From Bradyrhizobium barranii subsp. barranii (GTDB lineage Bacteria; Pseudomonadota; Alphaproteobacteria; Rhizobiales; Xanthobacteraceae): a DNA stretch of 64,000 nt. This document shows positions 44,452-55,028 of the stretch, one piece after another. The stretch covers positions 1,812,001 through 1,876,000 of the forward strand of contig NZ_CP086136.1 in assembly GCF_017565645.3 (NCBI RefSeq), in the 5' to 3' direction. Numbering within the stretch: position 1 is the first letter of the stretch; every line of letters starts with the position of its first letter. The notes beneath the pieces are model-generated. The model made no database searches. It was not told the DNA's origin and saw nothing but the letters and a program-made list of their open reading frames with translations. The position numbers and the translations under genes are program-made.

Positions 44452-45946
44452 TCAGTGAAGGCAAGTCCCTTTCGGTCTCGCGATCTGGGCATTCATCTCT
44501 TCGATGAGCGACGCAAGCAAGGCCCAATTTTCAGCCCCGACCTCATGCAAGAGAGCATTTTTTCTGGTCAGGCAGACTGGCCGGATGGCGTTCTCGACCG
44601 GGTTCGTGTCGAGCTCGAGGCGCCCGTCTTCGAGGAAGCGGGTCAGCCCCTGCCAGTGATTGAGCGCGTAGCGGATGTCCTCGGCGAGCGTCGAACCGCT
44701 GGAGATCATCGACAGCTGTTTCTCGAACCAAGGCTTTAACGCGGCGACCATGGGCAGCGAGTGCTCCCTGCGCGCGGCCAGCCGGATGTCCGGCGATGAG
44801 CCGCGCACCATAGCTTCGATGGTGTAAAGCTGTGCGATGTGCCGAACGGCGGCCTCGGCGATCGGCGATTTGCTGTTACGGGCCAATTTGACGAAGCGCC
44901 GGCGCAAATGGCTCCAGCAATGCACGAGCGTCCACGGCCCTTGCGGTCGAGCGACTTCGGTTAGCCGGTCATAACCGTCATAGGCATCGCATTGCAGGAA
45001 GTGTCCGCAAGAGCCATCCAGGAACTGCTCCGCAAAGGCACCGCTGCGACCGGGGGCATATCGGAACAGCACGATCGGCGGACTTGGGCCGCTGTGGCCG
45101 CGGTCGTCGGAGACGATCGCCCAGAAGTAGCCCTTCTTCGTTTGGCCTCGCCCGGGATCGAGCACCGGCGCCGTGGTTTCGTCCATGAACAGACGATCCG
45201 CCATGGCCAGGCGGCGGCGCATGTGGTCCGCGATGGGCTGAAGATGGAAGCAGGCGCGGCCGGACCAGTTGCCCAGTGTCGCCCGATCAAGTCGGATGCC
45301 CTGGCGCGCATAGATCTCGGCTTGGCGGTAAAACGGCGCATGGTCGCCAAACTTGGAGACGATCACGTGAGCAATCGCCGCTTCGGTCGGCAGCCCGCTG
45401 GGCACGACGTGCTCCGGTGCGTGCGCCTGCACGACAGGGCCCGAGCAGTGGCGACAGATGTATTTCGGGCGGCGCGTGACCAACACCCGCCATTGCGCCG
45501 GGATCACGCCGAGGCGTTTGCTGACGTCCTCGCCGATCTTTGTCATGGCGCCGCAACCGCACGGACAGAGCGTGCTCGCAGGCTCGATGATCCGTTCCAC
45601 CCGTGGCAAATGGGCAGGCAAGCAGCCGCGATTGCGATGAGAACCTTGATCCGGCACGCTCCGCGATCAGCCCTTGATCACAGCCTCGGCTCTCCTGCGC
45701 CGCGTCCAGGATGCCTTGCGCGATCTCCACGTCTTCCAACGGTAAGTGATACTGATCTGGCCGCAGCTTCTCGGACTTCGCGCCGAACTTTTCGCGTCGC
45801 AATTCGCCGAGGATGACCTCCAGCCGACGCCGCGCTTCCTCCGACGCCGCCAGCGCCCCCTGATGCTCGCTCAAGGCCGCCTGCGTTTGCGCCAAAAGCG
45901 CTTTCAGTTGTTCATTTTCGTCGCGCAGCGCCGCGATGCTACGCTA
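44452..45946 (-). pseudogene. tnpC: IS66 transposase TnpC, frameshifted and truncated
   Basis: The 5' frame (about 45946 to 45660) holds the coiled-coil start ENEQLKALLAQTQAALSEHQ and the block LRREKFGAKSEKLRPDQYHLP. A frameshift near 45660 moves coding to a second frame with the zinc-binding CPCGCGAMTKIGEDVS, the DDE aspartate in LFMDETTAPVLDPGRG and the glutamate-bearing DTNPVENAIRP. The usual final about 50 residues after ENWALLASLIE are missing. It is dead as a transposase. Confidence 0.85.
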
Positions 45947-46009
45947 TTTCGAGCACATCGCCGCCGCGCGTGCCACGTTCAAAATAGCTTCCGAGTCATT
46001 CTGCCGCAG

Positions 46010-46363
46010 TTATCCAGCCGCCTGGGGACGCCGCGCTTCTTCCGGGCGGACCAACCTCCAATCCAGCCCCTCGAACAGGGCTGCGAACATCGCCGGCGAT
46101 ATCCGCATCACGCCGTCTGCAATCGTTGGCCAAACGAACTTGCAACCTTCAAGACGCTTGTGCACCAACACCAGGCCCGTTCGATCCCAGACCAAAATCT
46201 TGATCCGGTCCGCTCGTTTCGATCGGAACACGAAGGCTGCGCCGCTGAACGGGTCGAGACGAAGCATCTCCTGCACCTTCGCCGCAAGCCCATCGTGGCC
46301 ACAGCGGAAGTCGATCGGCCGCGTCGCGATGTAAATCTTCAGATCGGCACCGGCCGCGATCAT
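46010..46363 (-). CDS. tnpB: IS66 accessory protein TnpB
   Basis: This 117-residue protein has the TnpB signature: YIATRPIDFRCGHDGLAAKVQ near the start, FVFRSKRADRIKILVWDRTGLVL in the middle and FVWPTIADGVMRISPAMFAALFEGLDW at the end. Its start overlaps the end of tnpA by four bases. It assists IS66 transposition; it is not a nuclease of the TnpB/Cas12 class. Confidence 0.92.
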   Translation of the reverse strand: MIAAGADLKIYIATRPIDFRCGHDGLAAKVQEMLRLDPFSGAAFVFRSKRADRIKILVWDRTGLVLVHKRLEGCKFVWPTIADGVMRISPAMFAALFEGLDWRLVRPEEARRPQAAG

Positions 46364-46824
46364 CGTGACGCTCGCACTGCGCGGATCACCCGGGACAACT
46401 GCTCGCCATCTATGGCTGTGTCCGTCCGCAGCACGACATCGCCGATCGCGATCTCAAGCTTGATCGCCGGAACGTGACGCTCCTCCACCGCGCTTTCCAC
46501 GACCAGCGGTGCGAATGTCGACTGCGATGCCTCGCACGGCGCCAACATGCCTCGCTGTCGAAAGCGTCGTCGCCAATCGTAAATTTGCCAGCGCGTCGCT
46601 CCGTGCTTGCGCGCCACCTCGGACACCTGGGCACCAGGTAGCAGGCTCTCGGCGACGATCCGGGCTCTCTCAGCCTCCGAACGCACACGGCGCCCCGAGG
46701 GTCCTTCGAGGACCTCCAGCCGGCTCACCGGCCCTACCGGTGAGCCGGCCAAATGGACGTCCTTTTTGCTGTCCAATCCCATCCAAACCTCCGTTCCAAG
46801 TCGGAGGCTTCTTCGCACATTCAT
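46360..46824 (-). CDS. tnpA: IS66 accessory protein TnpA
   Basis: This 154-residue protein carries a helix-turn-helix in SEAERARIVAESLLPGAQVSEVARKHGATRWQIYDWRRRF (about 50-90). It is the first gene of the IS66 operon and binds the element ends. The length is slightly long because the first 25 residues are a non-typical N-terminal extension; a later in-frame start is possible. Confidence 0.88.
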   Translation of the reverse strand: MNVRRSLRLGTEVWMGLDSKKDVHLAGSPVGPVSRLEVLEGPSGRRVRSEAERARIVAESLLPGAQVSEVARKHGATRWQIYDWRRRFRQRGMLAPCEASQSTFAPLVVESAVEERHVPAIKLEIAIGDVVLRTDTAIDGEQLSRVIRAVRASR

Positions 46825-46847
46825 TCTAACTCTGAAGCCAGGGTAGC

Positions 46848-47102
46848 GGCTTCGCGCTTACGAAGGAATGGCACAAGGTCCATCAGCGCAACGAACCGCT
46901 CGACCTCCGCGTCCACAACATCGCGGCGCGGCTCTCGCTCGGGATCAATATCGAGCGCCGTTTGATGACCTTGCGCGCCGCAGCGGCGAACGCGCTGAAT
47001 GCCGCTCCGCAGCCGACCGCCGCGCGCGAAGAACCCGTCCCGGCGGCTCCTGAGGCCGTTCCTGCGCGGCGGCGCATCCGCAGCCGTGGCGTTGAAAGTT
47101 AG
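46848..47102 (+). pseudogene. Phage terminase large subunit (GpA type), C-terminal remnant
   Basis: The reading starts right after the IS66 end and gives GFALTKEWHKVHQRNEPLDLRVHN, the usual C-terminal stretch of lambda-type terminase GpA, then an Ala/Pro-rich tail to the stop at 47100. The ATPase and nuclease parts are gone, cut by the IS66. This belongs to a decayed prophage that continues at 48995. Confidence 0.72.
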
Positions 47103-47117
47103 GAATTGAGCAGTTAG

Positions 47118-47386
47118 ATGAAGAGAATGATGACCGGAGATAATGTTCGAGCCGCCCGTGCGAAGCTGGGCCAAATGTGGAAGCCCGGCGGCGGCGCGCT
47201 GACCGCGCAAGAGCTTGTGCCCGCCCTTGGCGCTGTCTGACCACGGCACCGACCACGTTTACAACGTGGAGAAGAGCGAATCCGCCGTGTCGGGCACTAT
47301 CGAGATGCTTCTGCGCATCTCTCGCCGGTGGAGTGCCGCCCGACGATGCCGTGATCTTCAAGGCCACGCCAAAGCGAGCGCGCTAG
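47118..47386 (+). pseudogene. Small phage-like regulatory gene, frameshifted
   Basis: MKRMMTGDNVRAARAKLGQMW then GGALTAQELVPALGAV opens a helix-turn-helix-like start; it breaks near 47237. Downstream frames give SDHGTDHVYNVEKSESAVSG and LAGGVPPDDAVIFKATPKRAR. The pieces would join into one small DNA-binding-type protein after two frame changes. It follows the terminase remnant as in lambda-like phages. Confidence 0.5.
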
Positions 47387-47537
47387 GTAGTCTTCTGGCA
47401 GCTAACTTCCGGCTGTGCTCTGTAAGCGGACGGTCGTCGGCATAGACGGGGTTGTCCGAGATGGGCCAAAACCAGCCGCACCCGCTTGGGCGGCTTCCGC
47501 TTGAAGCAGAACGCAGCTTGGGTATCTGGGGCCCGCA

Positions 47538-48758
47538 TCAATCTGCTATCGTCGCGCGCATGATGGCTAAATTGACCGTTGCCCGCATCGGCTGCGGTAC
47601 CCCATACATGCATGAGCGCCAGAGCCACTCGACAGGACCGAACCGATAGTGGCGCAGCCACCACGCGCTGAACCCCACCTGCGCGACATACACGAAAATG
47701 CCGATCGCCAGTGTCGCGGCCACGCCGAGGCGGCCAAATTGGCCTAGACCATAGCCGTAGAAGATCCAGCCGCAGATCACAGATTGCGCCAGATAGTTGG
47801 TTAGCGCCATGCGGCCAAGCGGCGCGGCCCAGCCCAGCATCCTCCGCTCGCCCGAGAGGTTCACAGCGGCGATGACCGCGGCCGCATAACCCACGGCCAA
47901 CACGACCGCCCCCAGCTGTTCCACCGGAAAATGCGCGCGCCCGAGCGACGGCCCATCGAAGAGCTCTTGTCCTGCTGCCGCGAGACTCAATCCGCCGCCG
48001 AGAAGAATGCCAAAGGTTGCGACGACGAACAGCAGGCGCCGGTTCGCCGAGGCCCGACGCAAAACCCCGCTGCGCCACGCGAGGGCGCCAACGAGGAACA
48101 GCGCGACAGTGCGCGGAAAGACCACGACGTGCGCCGGAAAAATCGCCGGCACCTCGCGGATCCGGAACGCGAGCACATCGAAAAATCCGCCCGTGCCGTA
48201 GGCACGCATCGCGTCCGCGGCAAGAGCGGCCATCCCGGCTGTTCCCGGCAGCGGCACGATCGGCGGTAGCACCGGCATGGTCACGTAGAGCCCCAGGAGC
48301 AGCAGGGCTGCACCCGCCATGAGCCACCGCGCGCAGCCGAGGAAGGGCAGCACCACGAAGCCCGCCAGCGCATATTCGACGAGAATGTCGCCGTTCCAGA
48401 TCAAATAGAGATGCACCAGGCCAATCGCCAGCAACACCACCAGCCTGCGCCCGAGCAAGATCATGCGCCGTGCATCGCCGGCAAGCCGCTCGAATTGGAT
48501 GACGAGGCCGACGCCGAACAGCAGCGAGAACAGCGCAAGCGCCTTCCAGTCGACGGCGACCGTCAGCACAGCCGCCACCACCCGGTCGAGCGGCCCCGCC
48601 GGCTCCGCGTTCGGCAAGAACGGCGCGTAGAAGGAGACCCGAAATATGGTCACGATGTTCATGGCGAGCACGCCGAACAGGGCCAAGCCCCGCAGCACGT
48701 CAATCGCGTCGAGCCGCTCCGACGGGCTCATAGGCTTTGGAGGCGCTTCACTCGCCAT
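47538..48758 (-). CDS. DUF418-family membrane protein
   Basis: This 406-residue inner-membrane protein has about ten hydrophobic helices. The start SERLDAIDVLRGLALFGVLAMNI and the C-terminal blocks MALTNYLAQSVICGWIFYGYGLG and GPVEWLWRSCMYG are the DUF418 (YeiB-like) hallmarks. The family function is not established; a role in envelope or acyl transfer has been suggested. It interrupts the prophage remnant order and is on the opposite strand, so it was inserted with other cargo. Confidence 0.88.
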   Translation of the reverse strand: MASEAPPKPMSPSERLDAIDVLRGLALFGVLAMNIVTIFRVSFYAPFLPNAEPAGPLDRVVAAVLTVAVDWKALALFSLLFGVGLVIQFERLAGDARRMILLGRRLVVLLAIGLVHLYLIWNGDILVEYALAGFVVLPFLGCARWLMAGAALLLLGLYVTMPVLPPIVPLPGTAGMAALAADAMRAYGTGGFFDVLAFRIREVPAIFPAHVVVFPRTVALFLVGALAWRSGVLRRASANRRLLFVVATFGILLGGGLSLAAAGQELFDGPSLGRAHFPVEQLGAVVLAVGYAAAVIAAVNLSGERRMLGWAAPLGRMALTNYLAQSVICGWIFYGYGLGQFGRLGVAATLAIGIFVYVAQVGFSAWWLRHYRFGPVEWLWRSCMYGVPQPMRATVNLAIMRATIAD

Positions 48759-48994
48759 TGGCGCGCTGCGTGAGCCGATGCTTCCGCTGGAAATCGCAGG
48801 ACTCCCAATTTCCGGTGGAGAGATTTAGAATCCTGCCTCGTGCCGCGTCAAACTACCTGAATTGGGCAAAGTCTCACAATGCGCTCGATGTGAGTTCGGG
48901 GTTTTGCCGGTTCCAGTCGATGTGGTCCGGATGGCACCGCCGAGGTCGGTTCGGGGCAAAAGCGGCAAGACTTTGGATAAGCTTAACATTTCCG

Positions 48995-49198
48995 GTCAGC
49001 CCCGGTAAGCGGAAGTCTGCACGAGTTGAGGTCGTGCTAAGGGAGATCGGAACGAGCGGTCAGCGTTACACGATCAAGGATCGTGAGCTTTGGTGCGCCG
49101 ATTTGCGCCAACTCGATCAGCGCGCCCAACACTTGGAAAAGCGGGCAGCGCGTGCGAAGCGCGGCGGCATTCGTACCCAGCGGGTGATCCCGCTGTGA
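48995..49198 (+). pseudogene. Phage gpW-like head protein, 5'-truncated
   Basis: The frame ends with KDRELWCADLRQLDQRAQHLEKRAARAKRGG and stops at 49196-49198, overlapping the start of the portal gene. This fits the small head-tail connector (gpW-like) that precedes the portal gene in lambda-type phages. No clear start codon is present at the left edge. Confidence 0.5.
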
Positions 49199-49764
49199 TT
49201 AAGCCCGTCGCTCCGACCCTTATGGACCGCTTCCTGGCGGGCGTCGCGCCAAACTTCGCGACGCGCCGCTACCACGCGCGCCTCTCTCTCAACTACATGG
49301 GCCAGTACGCCGGTGCGCGCTCGAACCGGGCGGCGCTCAAGGCGTGGAAAACGCATCCCGGCTCGGCCGATTCCGACTCGCTTGGCGATCTTCCCACGCT
49401 GCGCAGCCGCTCGCGCGATCTCGGCCGCAACAACCCCATCGCCGCCGGTGCCAAGCAAACCTCCAAAAACAACGTCGTTGGCTCCGGCCTGCGCGTGCGC
49501 TCGAAGCTGAACCCGAAGCTTGTCGGCCTCTCTCCGGAAACCGCCGAGTTGTGAGAGCGCAACACCGAGACGCTGTTCGATCTTTGGGCGCAGTCAAAGC
49601 TCTGCGACATCACGCTCACGCAGAATTTCTATGAGCTTCAGGGGCTCGCTTTCAACGCGGTGTTTGAGTCCGGCGACACGTTCGTGCTGCGGCGGCCCCC
49701 GAAACGCCCGAATGCCGTTGTGCCGCTCGCGCTCAACGTGATCGAGGCTGCTCGCCAGTCGTGA
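49195..49764 (+). pseudogene. Phage portal protein (lambda GpB type), N-terminal part with an internal stop
   Basis: GTG 49195 starts IKPVAPTLMDRFLAGVAPNF and continues with LSLNYMGQYAGARSNRAALKAW and DLGRNNPIAAGAKQTSKNNVVGSGL, the N-terminal region of lambda-type portal proteins. An in-frame TGA at 49552-49554 follows AEL, but the same frame continues to be portal-like (NFYELQGLAFNAVFESGDTF) until a stop at 49762. The rest of the gene is missing. Confidence 0.72.
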
Positions 49765-50389
49765 TATCCTCAATGGAATCGGCGAGGCAGTCGAGACGCG
49801 CGGCTTCGCCCACATGACCAGCGGCCCTTCCATTGGCGCGCTGCTCGATCAACTTGACTGCACGCAACGCGCGCTCAACCTCGCCGTCGCGAGATGACCT
49901 TCTTCGCGATCATTTCAGTTAGCGGATCGTCACCATCCTTCACGCAAACGGTATAGAGCGCTTGCTTGTAAGCCGCCCTGATGCGGTTGACCATTTCGGG
50001 CTCCATCGCGGCGTCTCGAACCATTCGGTGAATAATTCACATGTCTCAACCTGGGGTTCGGCACGTCTCCCTCCGACTGAGACGAACCATAAACGCTTCC
50101 CCCGAACGGAGTTCACCGAGAGAAGCAATGCTAGAACGTGAATTTAGTATTCCCCCGGGACTGGTAAAGCGACGCGCATCGTCCGGACCGGGCGCATGCT
50201 TCGCGGTGGCCTTTTGACCTTTGGTTTCTCGCAAAAAGTGGCTTCCCGAGCCGTGATTGGCCCGCCGCCGGGACCGTCACTCCAGACGCCGATGGCATTG
50301 TGACCGACCAACCCTGATAGGTGCGTCTTGGGTCTCTTCGGAGATACGATGTGACGCGTAAGGGGCGGCTGCGTAGGGTAAGAGACTAG
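49765..50389. other. Prophage scar with small gene fragments
   Basis: A plus-strand fragment near 49800-49898 (MTSGPSIGALLDQLDCTQRALNLAVAR) and a minus-strand fragment near 49890-50020 (EPEMVNRIRAAYKQALYTVCVKDGD) are protein-like, but neither has both a start and a partner. No intact gene is seen. Confidence 0.4.
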
Positions 50390-51145
50390 ATGACTAATAG
50401 GCGCGTGCTTTGGTTCGCTCTCGGGCTCGGGCTCTGTGTCGGCCTTATTCTGTGGCTGGTTTTGCCCGGCGGGCTGGCCGGTAAGGGCGACGGCGTCCGT
50501 GCGGATGACAACCCTCTGATCGACAAGGTTAGATCAACTTGGCGAGCGGAGGATGGTGAGACGGCGGAGGAAATCTTTGCCAAGGTCGCGACGGTAGCCC
50601 ACTTCGTTCCCAGAGGATGGGAGGCTGGCCGAAAGACCGACACTGGCGAGCGCGTTGTCTTTTCATGGGCCAAACACAGGTCTGACAAAACGACGGACGA
50701 AAATATGGTCATGTGGGAGGTGGCCCCCGATGGCACGGCGAAACTTGTGACTCTATATGCGAAACCGATGGAACTAGGCTGGCAAGCGTTCGCACTGTCT
50801 CTTGTTGTTGACGAGGTAGCCAATAACGAAAGAGGCGTGAACCGCCGCTTTCTGCATGATCCCGCTAACTTCAACTTCGTGACGACCGCACAAGGCAAGT
50901 TGGGCGATCTTCTGCGGCGCGGCCGCTGCACTATCGGCGAACCGGTTGGAGTGCACTACTCGCCAAAGGCAGAGGATCAGCAAGCCGCCGAGGACGACCT
51001 GTGGCACGTCGAGCTTTCGGTCGGCTGCAATGTTCAAGGACTTGGCGACGGAGCCATCATTTTCGAGAGGCCCAAACGGCAAGATTGGGAACCGCAATCC
51101 GTGTTCGCCAAGCTTTTCGCCACGTCTTCGCCGCTCTTGGTTTGA
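50390..51145 (+). CDS. Membrane-anchored hypothetical protein
   Basis: This 251-residue protein has one N-terminal hydrophobic helix (RVLWFALGLGLCVGLILWLVL, residues about 5-26) acting as a signal anchor, then a periplasmic domain with no known motif (ETAEEIFAKVATVAHFVPRGW, NNERGVNRRFLHDPANFNF). The start ATG is preceded by AAGAG. The length and composition look native to the host genus. It sits between two prophage/partition remnants. No function is assigned. Confidence 0.7.
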   Translation: MTNRRVLWFALGLGLCVGLILWLVLPGGLAGKGDGVRADDNPLIDKVRSTWRAEDGETAEEIFAKVATVAHFVPRGWEAGRKTDTGERVVFSWAKHRSDKTTDENMVMWEVAPDGTAKLVTLYAKPMELGWQAFALSLVVDEVANNERGVNRRFLHDPANFNFVTTAQGKLGDLLRRGRCTIGEPVGVHYSPKAEDQQAAEDDLWHVELSVGCNVQGLGDGAIIFERPKRQDWEPQSVFAKLFATSSPLLV

Positions 51146-51315
51146 GCTTGCAGTCCCAAAAGACCCGGAAGCATTCGAGCCGACCCGAAGGACATTGCCA
51201 AAGTGAAGGCAGAAAACAAGCTGGAGATGCAGGGCCGTCTATCATAGTTAGCGTTGATACATACGATCGCGCGCGCAGAGAACCGGGCGCGAGAGCCTGT
51301 CATCCGGGGTAGACC

Positions 51316-51702
51316 ATGGATGCACTGGCGAGCAAGCCGACCGTGGAAACATGGCCGTTGCCCCATATAGGCCTCTGTGAACGCAATTCCGGCGCCATTC
51401 GCCCGAGGAAATCCAGCAGATCGCGGCATCGCCAGTGGGGCTGGACGATGCCGATCCTTGCGGCGGATGACGGCATGGCTCTCGCAGGTCACAGGCGGCT
51501 CGCCGCGGGCAAACAGCTCGGCCTCGCCGAGGTGCCAATCGTCGTCGCGTGCGGTTGGAGCGATCAGCAGAAGTGCGCCTATGTCATCGCCAACAATCGG
51601 CTGACAGACGCCAGCGATTCGGACGACGAGATGCTGCGGCTCGAATTGTCCGACCTCGTGGAGGGCGGCTTCGAGAACGCGCTGACTGGCATAACCGGGT
51701 AG
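51316..51702 (+). pseudogene. ParB-like N-terminal domain remnant
   Basis: The 3' half reads WTMPILAADDGMALAGHRRLAAGKQLG then VPIVVACGWSDQQKCAYVIANNRL, the ParB/Srx fold (GHRR motif) found in phage and plasmid ParB-like methyltransferase or partition proteins. The 5' part (VETWPLPHIGL) is shifted against it by frameshifts near 51390-51420, and the C-terminal domain is missing. Confidence 0.7.
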
Positions 51703-52010
51703 GTCGGAATCCAGGAGTTCGTCCTTGCGCGCCGCCGCCGCAGTCCGAGCACGCAACAGGAGTCGGAGCCGTCGCTTGTCTTGCAAGGATCGTGCGATCA
51801 GTCGTATTCTCGCCTGTGTGCTCCGATCACAGATTTAGAGCAGCAATCCCGACGCACAACACAAACAGGCCATCGTCAACGGCTCGGCTCCCCGGCGCGG
51901 TAGGCTCCACGAGCGAGCGCCGCGCGCGGCGCGTCTGCCTAGCACACCGCTTTTTCGTTTCTTCCGTGTGGCTCATGATCTGACGCCCCCTCGACAAGCT
52001 TTTTCAAGAC
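51703..52010. other. No gene seen
   Basis: The interval between the ParB and ParA remnants shows no reading frame with protein-like composition. A palindromic GCGCGCGGCGCG stretch near 51926 is the only notable feature. Confidence 0.5.
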
Positions 52011-52431
52011 CTACCGCCACAGCTCTCGAACTTCCTCCGAGGCTCTTCCCTCTTGTGCAAACTCGGTCACGCCTAATCCTGCCCCAAGCACGTCCTGATG
52101 GTCATTGCGCTGTCCGACATAGGGCAGCGCAAGCACCCCGAGCGAATTGAGCGACGTTGCAGCTTCAGTCAAGCGGCAGCCCCGCGGTGGTGTCTGATTG
52201 AGGACGAACGCAAATCGGCGGTTGAGCCTACGAATAGCAATCAGCGTCGGTATCGCAGCTTCGATGTCCGCCGGACTCGGACGCACCGGAATCAGGCAAA
52301 GATGGGCCCCCGCGATGGCGCGCATGGCCAGTGCATTATTCGTGGCGGCGGTATCGATGACGGCGAGCGAGATCCCCTCAGCTTCAAGGCCGACGAGCGC
52401 CCCTTCTATTTCGACGGGATCGGCGAGCCAC
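52011..52431 (-). pseudogene. ParA-family partition ATPase, C-terminal remnant
   Basis: Minus-strand reading gives EGALVGLEAEGISLAVIDTA (Walker B-like strand), then CLIPVRPSPADIEAAIPTL and FVLNQTPPRGCRLTEAATSL, the second half of a ParA/Soj-type ATPase. The Walker A half has been removed by the adjacent IS3 fragment. The remnant may belong to the same element as the ParB piece. Confidence 0.75.
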
Positions 52432-52437
52432 CACGCA

Positions 52438-52833
52438 GAACGAGACGTCTATCGTGTTCGGCAATCGCCACGCCAGAACCGCACGGCTGGTCCAGTCGAC
52501 GATGACGACGAGATAAAGAAAGTGGCGGCCGATGGGCAGATACCTGATGTCGGCCGCCCATACCTGGTTTGGCCGGTCGATCGTCATGTTGCGCAACAAA
52601 TAGGGATAGATCTTGTGGCCCGGCCCCGGCCTCGTCGTGTTCGGCCTTGGTCCCAGCGCCGCGATGCCCATCTTGCGCATCAACGCTGCACGCGCTTGCG
52701 ATTGACCTGAAGCCCCTCAGCCTTCAGCATCGCGGTCATCCGCCGCGAGCCCAGGAACGGCCATCGCTTGCTGGATCGCATTGTACAACTGCGCATCAGA
52801 ACACCCATCTGGCTATGTGATTGAAGAGAAGAG
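52438..52833 (-). pseudogene. IS3-family transposase OrfB, internal fragment
   Basis: The frame gives LMRKMGIAALGPRPNTTRPG, KIYPYLLRNMTIDRPNQVW and the first catalytic aspartate in AADIRYLPIGRH, then ends at the ParA junction. A frameshift near 52680 separates the upstream piece PFLGSRRMTAMLKAEGLQVN. The other DDE residues are missing. Confidence 0.8.
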
Positions 52834-54644
52834 ACTTTGTTGAGCGGGATGCGATCCCGCGGGGTATTTTGGTTCTTTCGCGCTCGTTCGGCGATAGATT
52901 GAGCAGCAGTTGTTATCAGCCAGGTGCGGGCGAAGATCCAAGGACCATCCGGCAGAGGATGGATGGATTCGATCTCGCCGGCTTCAGCGGCCAGCCGGAG
53001 CGTCTTGGGCGCGATCTTCAGGAGCTTTGCGGCGTTGCCAAGGTTGAGCCATGGCTCGATCCCGTCCTCGGCGGGCTTGAACACCGGGATGTGGTAGTTC
53101 GAGCGCATTGATGTGACGCGCTCGCGGGTCCAGCGATTGCCGTTGCCGGTCTTGAGGCCGTTGCGATTGAGGAGGCCGGCAATCAGATCATCGCTGGCGA
53201 TCAGCACCAGTTGACGCGCGGCTTGGACGGTATCGGCAGAGGTGCTGTTGCGCTGTCCGCGCCGGCGCTTCGGCAAGCGCAACTCGCTGTGGGCGCCCCC
53301 CACCCAATGGACGATGAGAACGATCTCCGAGGCCGCGTCGTCGATATCGGCCACGACCTCATGGATGAGGGTGCGCACGATGCGCTTCTTGAGGCGCGTA
53401 TCCGCCGTCGGCGCATCCCAGACCGCTTTGAGGTTCGAGGCCAGAACACCGAGCGAGACTGGATCAGCAAGGAGTGCGGGCGTGGCCGCATCATGCATGG
53501 CGATCTTGGCCTCAACCTCCGCCGCGCTAGCGCCCTGTTCCAGCGCGCTTCCAGCTCACTGGCCACCAGCCGGTTCGCGGGATCAGCGGCATCGTATTGG
53601 CCCGGTCGGCGGCATAGCGCGCCGCTTCGAGATCGCGACTGAGAGCATCTCGCACCTGATCCCGCCGCTCCCTGGCTCCCTTGGCGGCAGCGGTTGCAGC
53701 GGCAATAGCGCCCGGACGACGACCCCAAGCAGTGCTTCCTCGATGGCGTCATCGACGCGCAGTCCGCCGAAGGCGATGCAGTGGGGCCCGCCATTGTCCA
53801 ACCAGGCGCGGCTGCAGCCGTAGCGCGGGATATGGTTTTCCATGCCGGAGTACCGGAGTGTGAGCTTGCGACCGCAGCGCTCGCAGCGGATTAGACCGGC
53901 CAGCAACGCGTCACCATGCTTGGGCGCGCCGTGATGCCGACTGGTGGGAACATTGCTGCTGACCATGGTGCGAATCGCCTCGAACCTCTCCCAGCTCACA
54001 TACCCTTCGTGAGTGTTGGGCTTCAGCGTCGGCCATTCGTTCCGCGCCTTGCGGCGGATCTTCACGCTCACGCCCGCGGTGCTGTATCCCGCCGCCACAG
54101 CTGTATTATAGGCATAGGCGCCGCCGTAGACCGGGTTCTCAATGATCCGGTGGATGGCAGAGTAGTTTGGTCGCCGCCAGGCCGTGTCGCCGTTGGTCTG
54201 CTTCACCGGCAGATCGAGATTGTACGCGTGGAGCCAGCAGAGCGCCTGTCGCGCGCTGCCCAGTTCCTCGACCTTGTCGAACACCAGCTTGATCGCTTCC
54301 TGGACACGCCTATCCGGGTCTTTCTCATAACGGTCGCCAGCCTTCACGAAGCCGACGGGTGCTGCCACAACCAACTCGCCCCGGCGCGCCTTCTCGTAGC
54401 GGGCCGAGAGCGAGCGCTGGCGCAACAGATCCAGCTCGTACTCGTTGAGGCTGCCCTTGAGCCCGAGCAGCAGGCGGTCGTTGCCGTGCCTTGGCGCATA
54501 GATGGTCTCTTGATCGACCAGAACGGTATCGACCACGCGGCACATCTCGATGAGTTGCTGCCAATCCCGGCTGTTGCGAGCGAAGCGCGAGACCTCGCGG
54601 GCGCAAACCGCACCAACCTTACCGAGACAGACCTCCGCTACCAT
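52834..54644 (-). pseudogene. Large serine recombinase, missing the catalytic serine region and frameshifted
   Basis: The minus frame from 54644 starts inside the resolvase domain ([24 protein letters not shown]), so the N-terminal catalytic serine (YSR-type motif) is absent. The recombinase domain ([32 protein letters not shown]) and zinc-ribbon domain ([18 protein letters not shown]) follow. Frameshifts near 53600 lead to a coiled-coil and a tail with LIHEVVADIDDAASEIVLIVHW. A phage- or island-type integrase of this class is the likely origin. Confidence 0.82.
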
Positions 54645-54765
54645 TCGCTCGAAGCCGGCGCGTTGAACCGCACCGGCGGCTGACCGACGACGCGAGGCAT
54701 CGCTTGACAGAGGCTGGGACGCAAATCTCGATGATTGCGGGCTTCAGAGCGAACAGCGAACAAGC
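54645..54765. other. Junction between recombinase and IS66 remnants
   Basis: About 120 bases with no recognisable gene separate the broken recombinase from an IS66 transposase fragment of the opposite orientation. Confidence 0.5.
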
Positions 54766-55028
54766 GACGGCTCAAGCTGTTCGGCGACGAGACGACGATG
54801 CCGGTACTTGATCCCGGCCGCGGGCGCACCAAGACCGGTCAGCTCTGGGCCTATGCGGCGGACGATCGGCACGGGCGCCCGGCGCCGATCCGCCGGCCGT
54901 CGCCTATATCTATGCCCCGGCCGCAAGGCCGATCGACCGATGGCCATCTGGCAGGTTCTGGCTACGCTGGCTATGGCAAGCTGGCCGAGCGTGGCGACGT
55001 TCAGCTTGCATCCTGCTGGTCGTAAATG
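54766..55028 (+). pseudogene. IS66 transposase TnpC fragment, left of the IS256 insertion
   Basis: RRLKLFGDETTMPVLDPGRGRTKTGQLWAYAADDR is a clear TnpC piece with the DDE aspartate, followed by frame-slipped coding up to AERGDVQLASCWS. The IS256 at 55029 interrupts the gene, and the coding resumes at 56437. Confidence 0.82.

Larger units (their letters stand above)
44452..46824 (-). mobile_element. IS66-family element, damaged
   Basis: Three adjacent minus-strand genes in the order tnpA-tnpB-tnpC identify an IS66 element of about 2.4 kb. The tnpA and tnpB frames are intact, while tnpC has lost its normal end and is frameshifted near its first third. I could not place the terminal inverted repeats with certainty. 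Confidence 0.8.

Noticed and set aside
46010..46363. TnpB as an RNA-guided nuclease (OMEGA/Cas12 ancestor)
   Set aside because: The name is shared, but this is the short IS66 TnpB without RuvC motifs, next to IS66 tnpA and tnpC.
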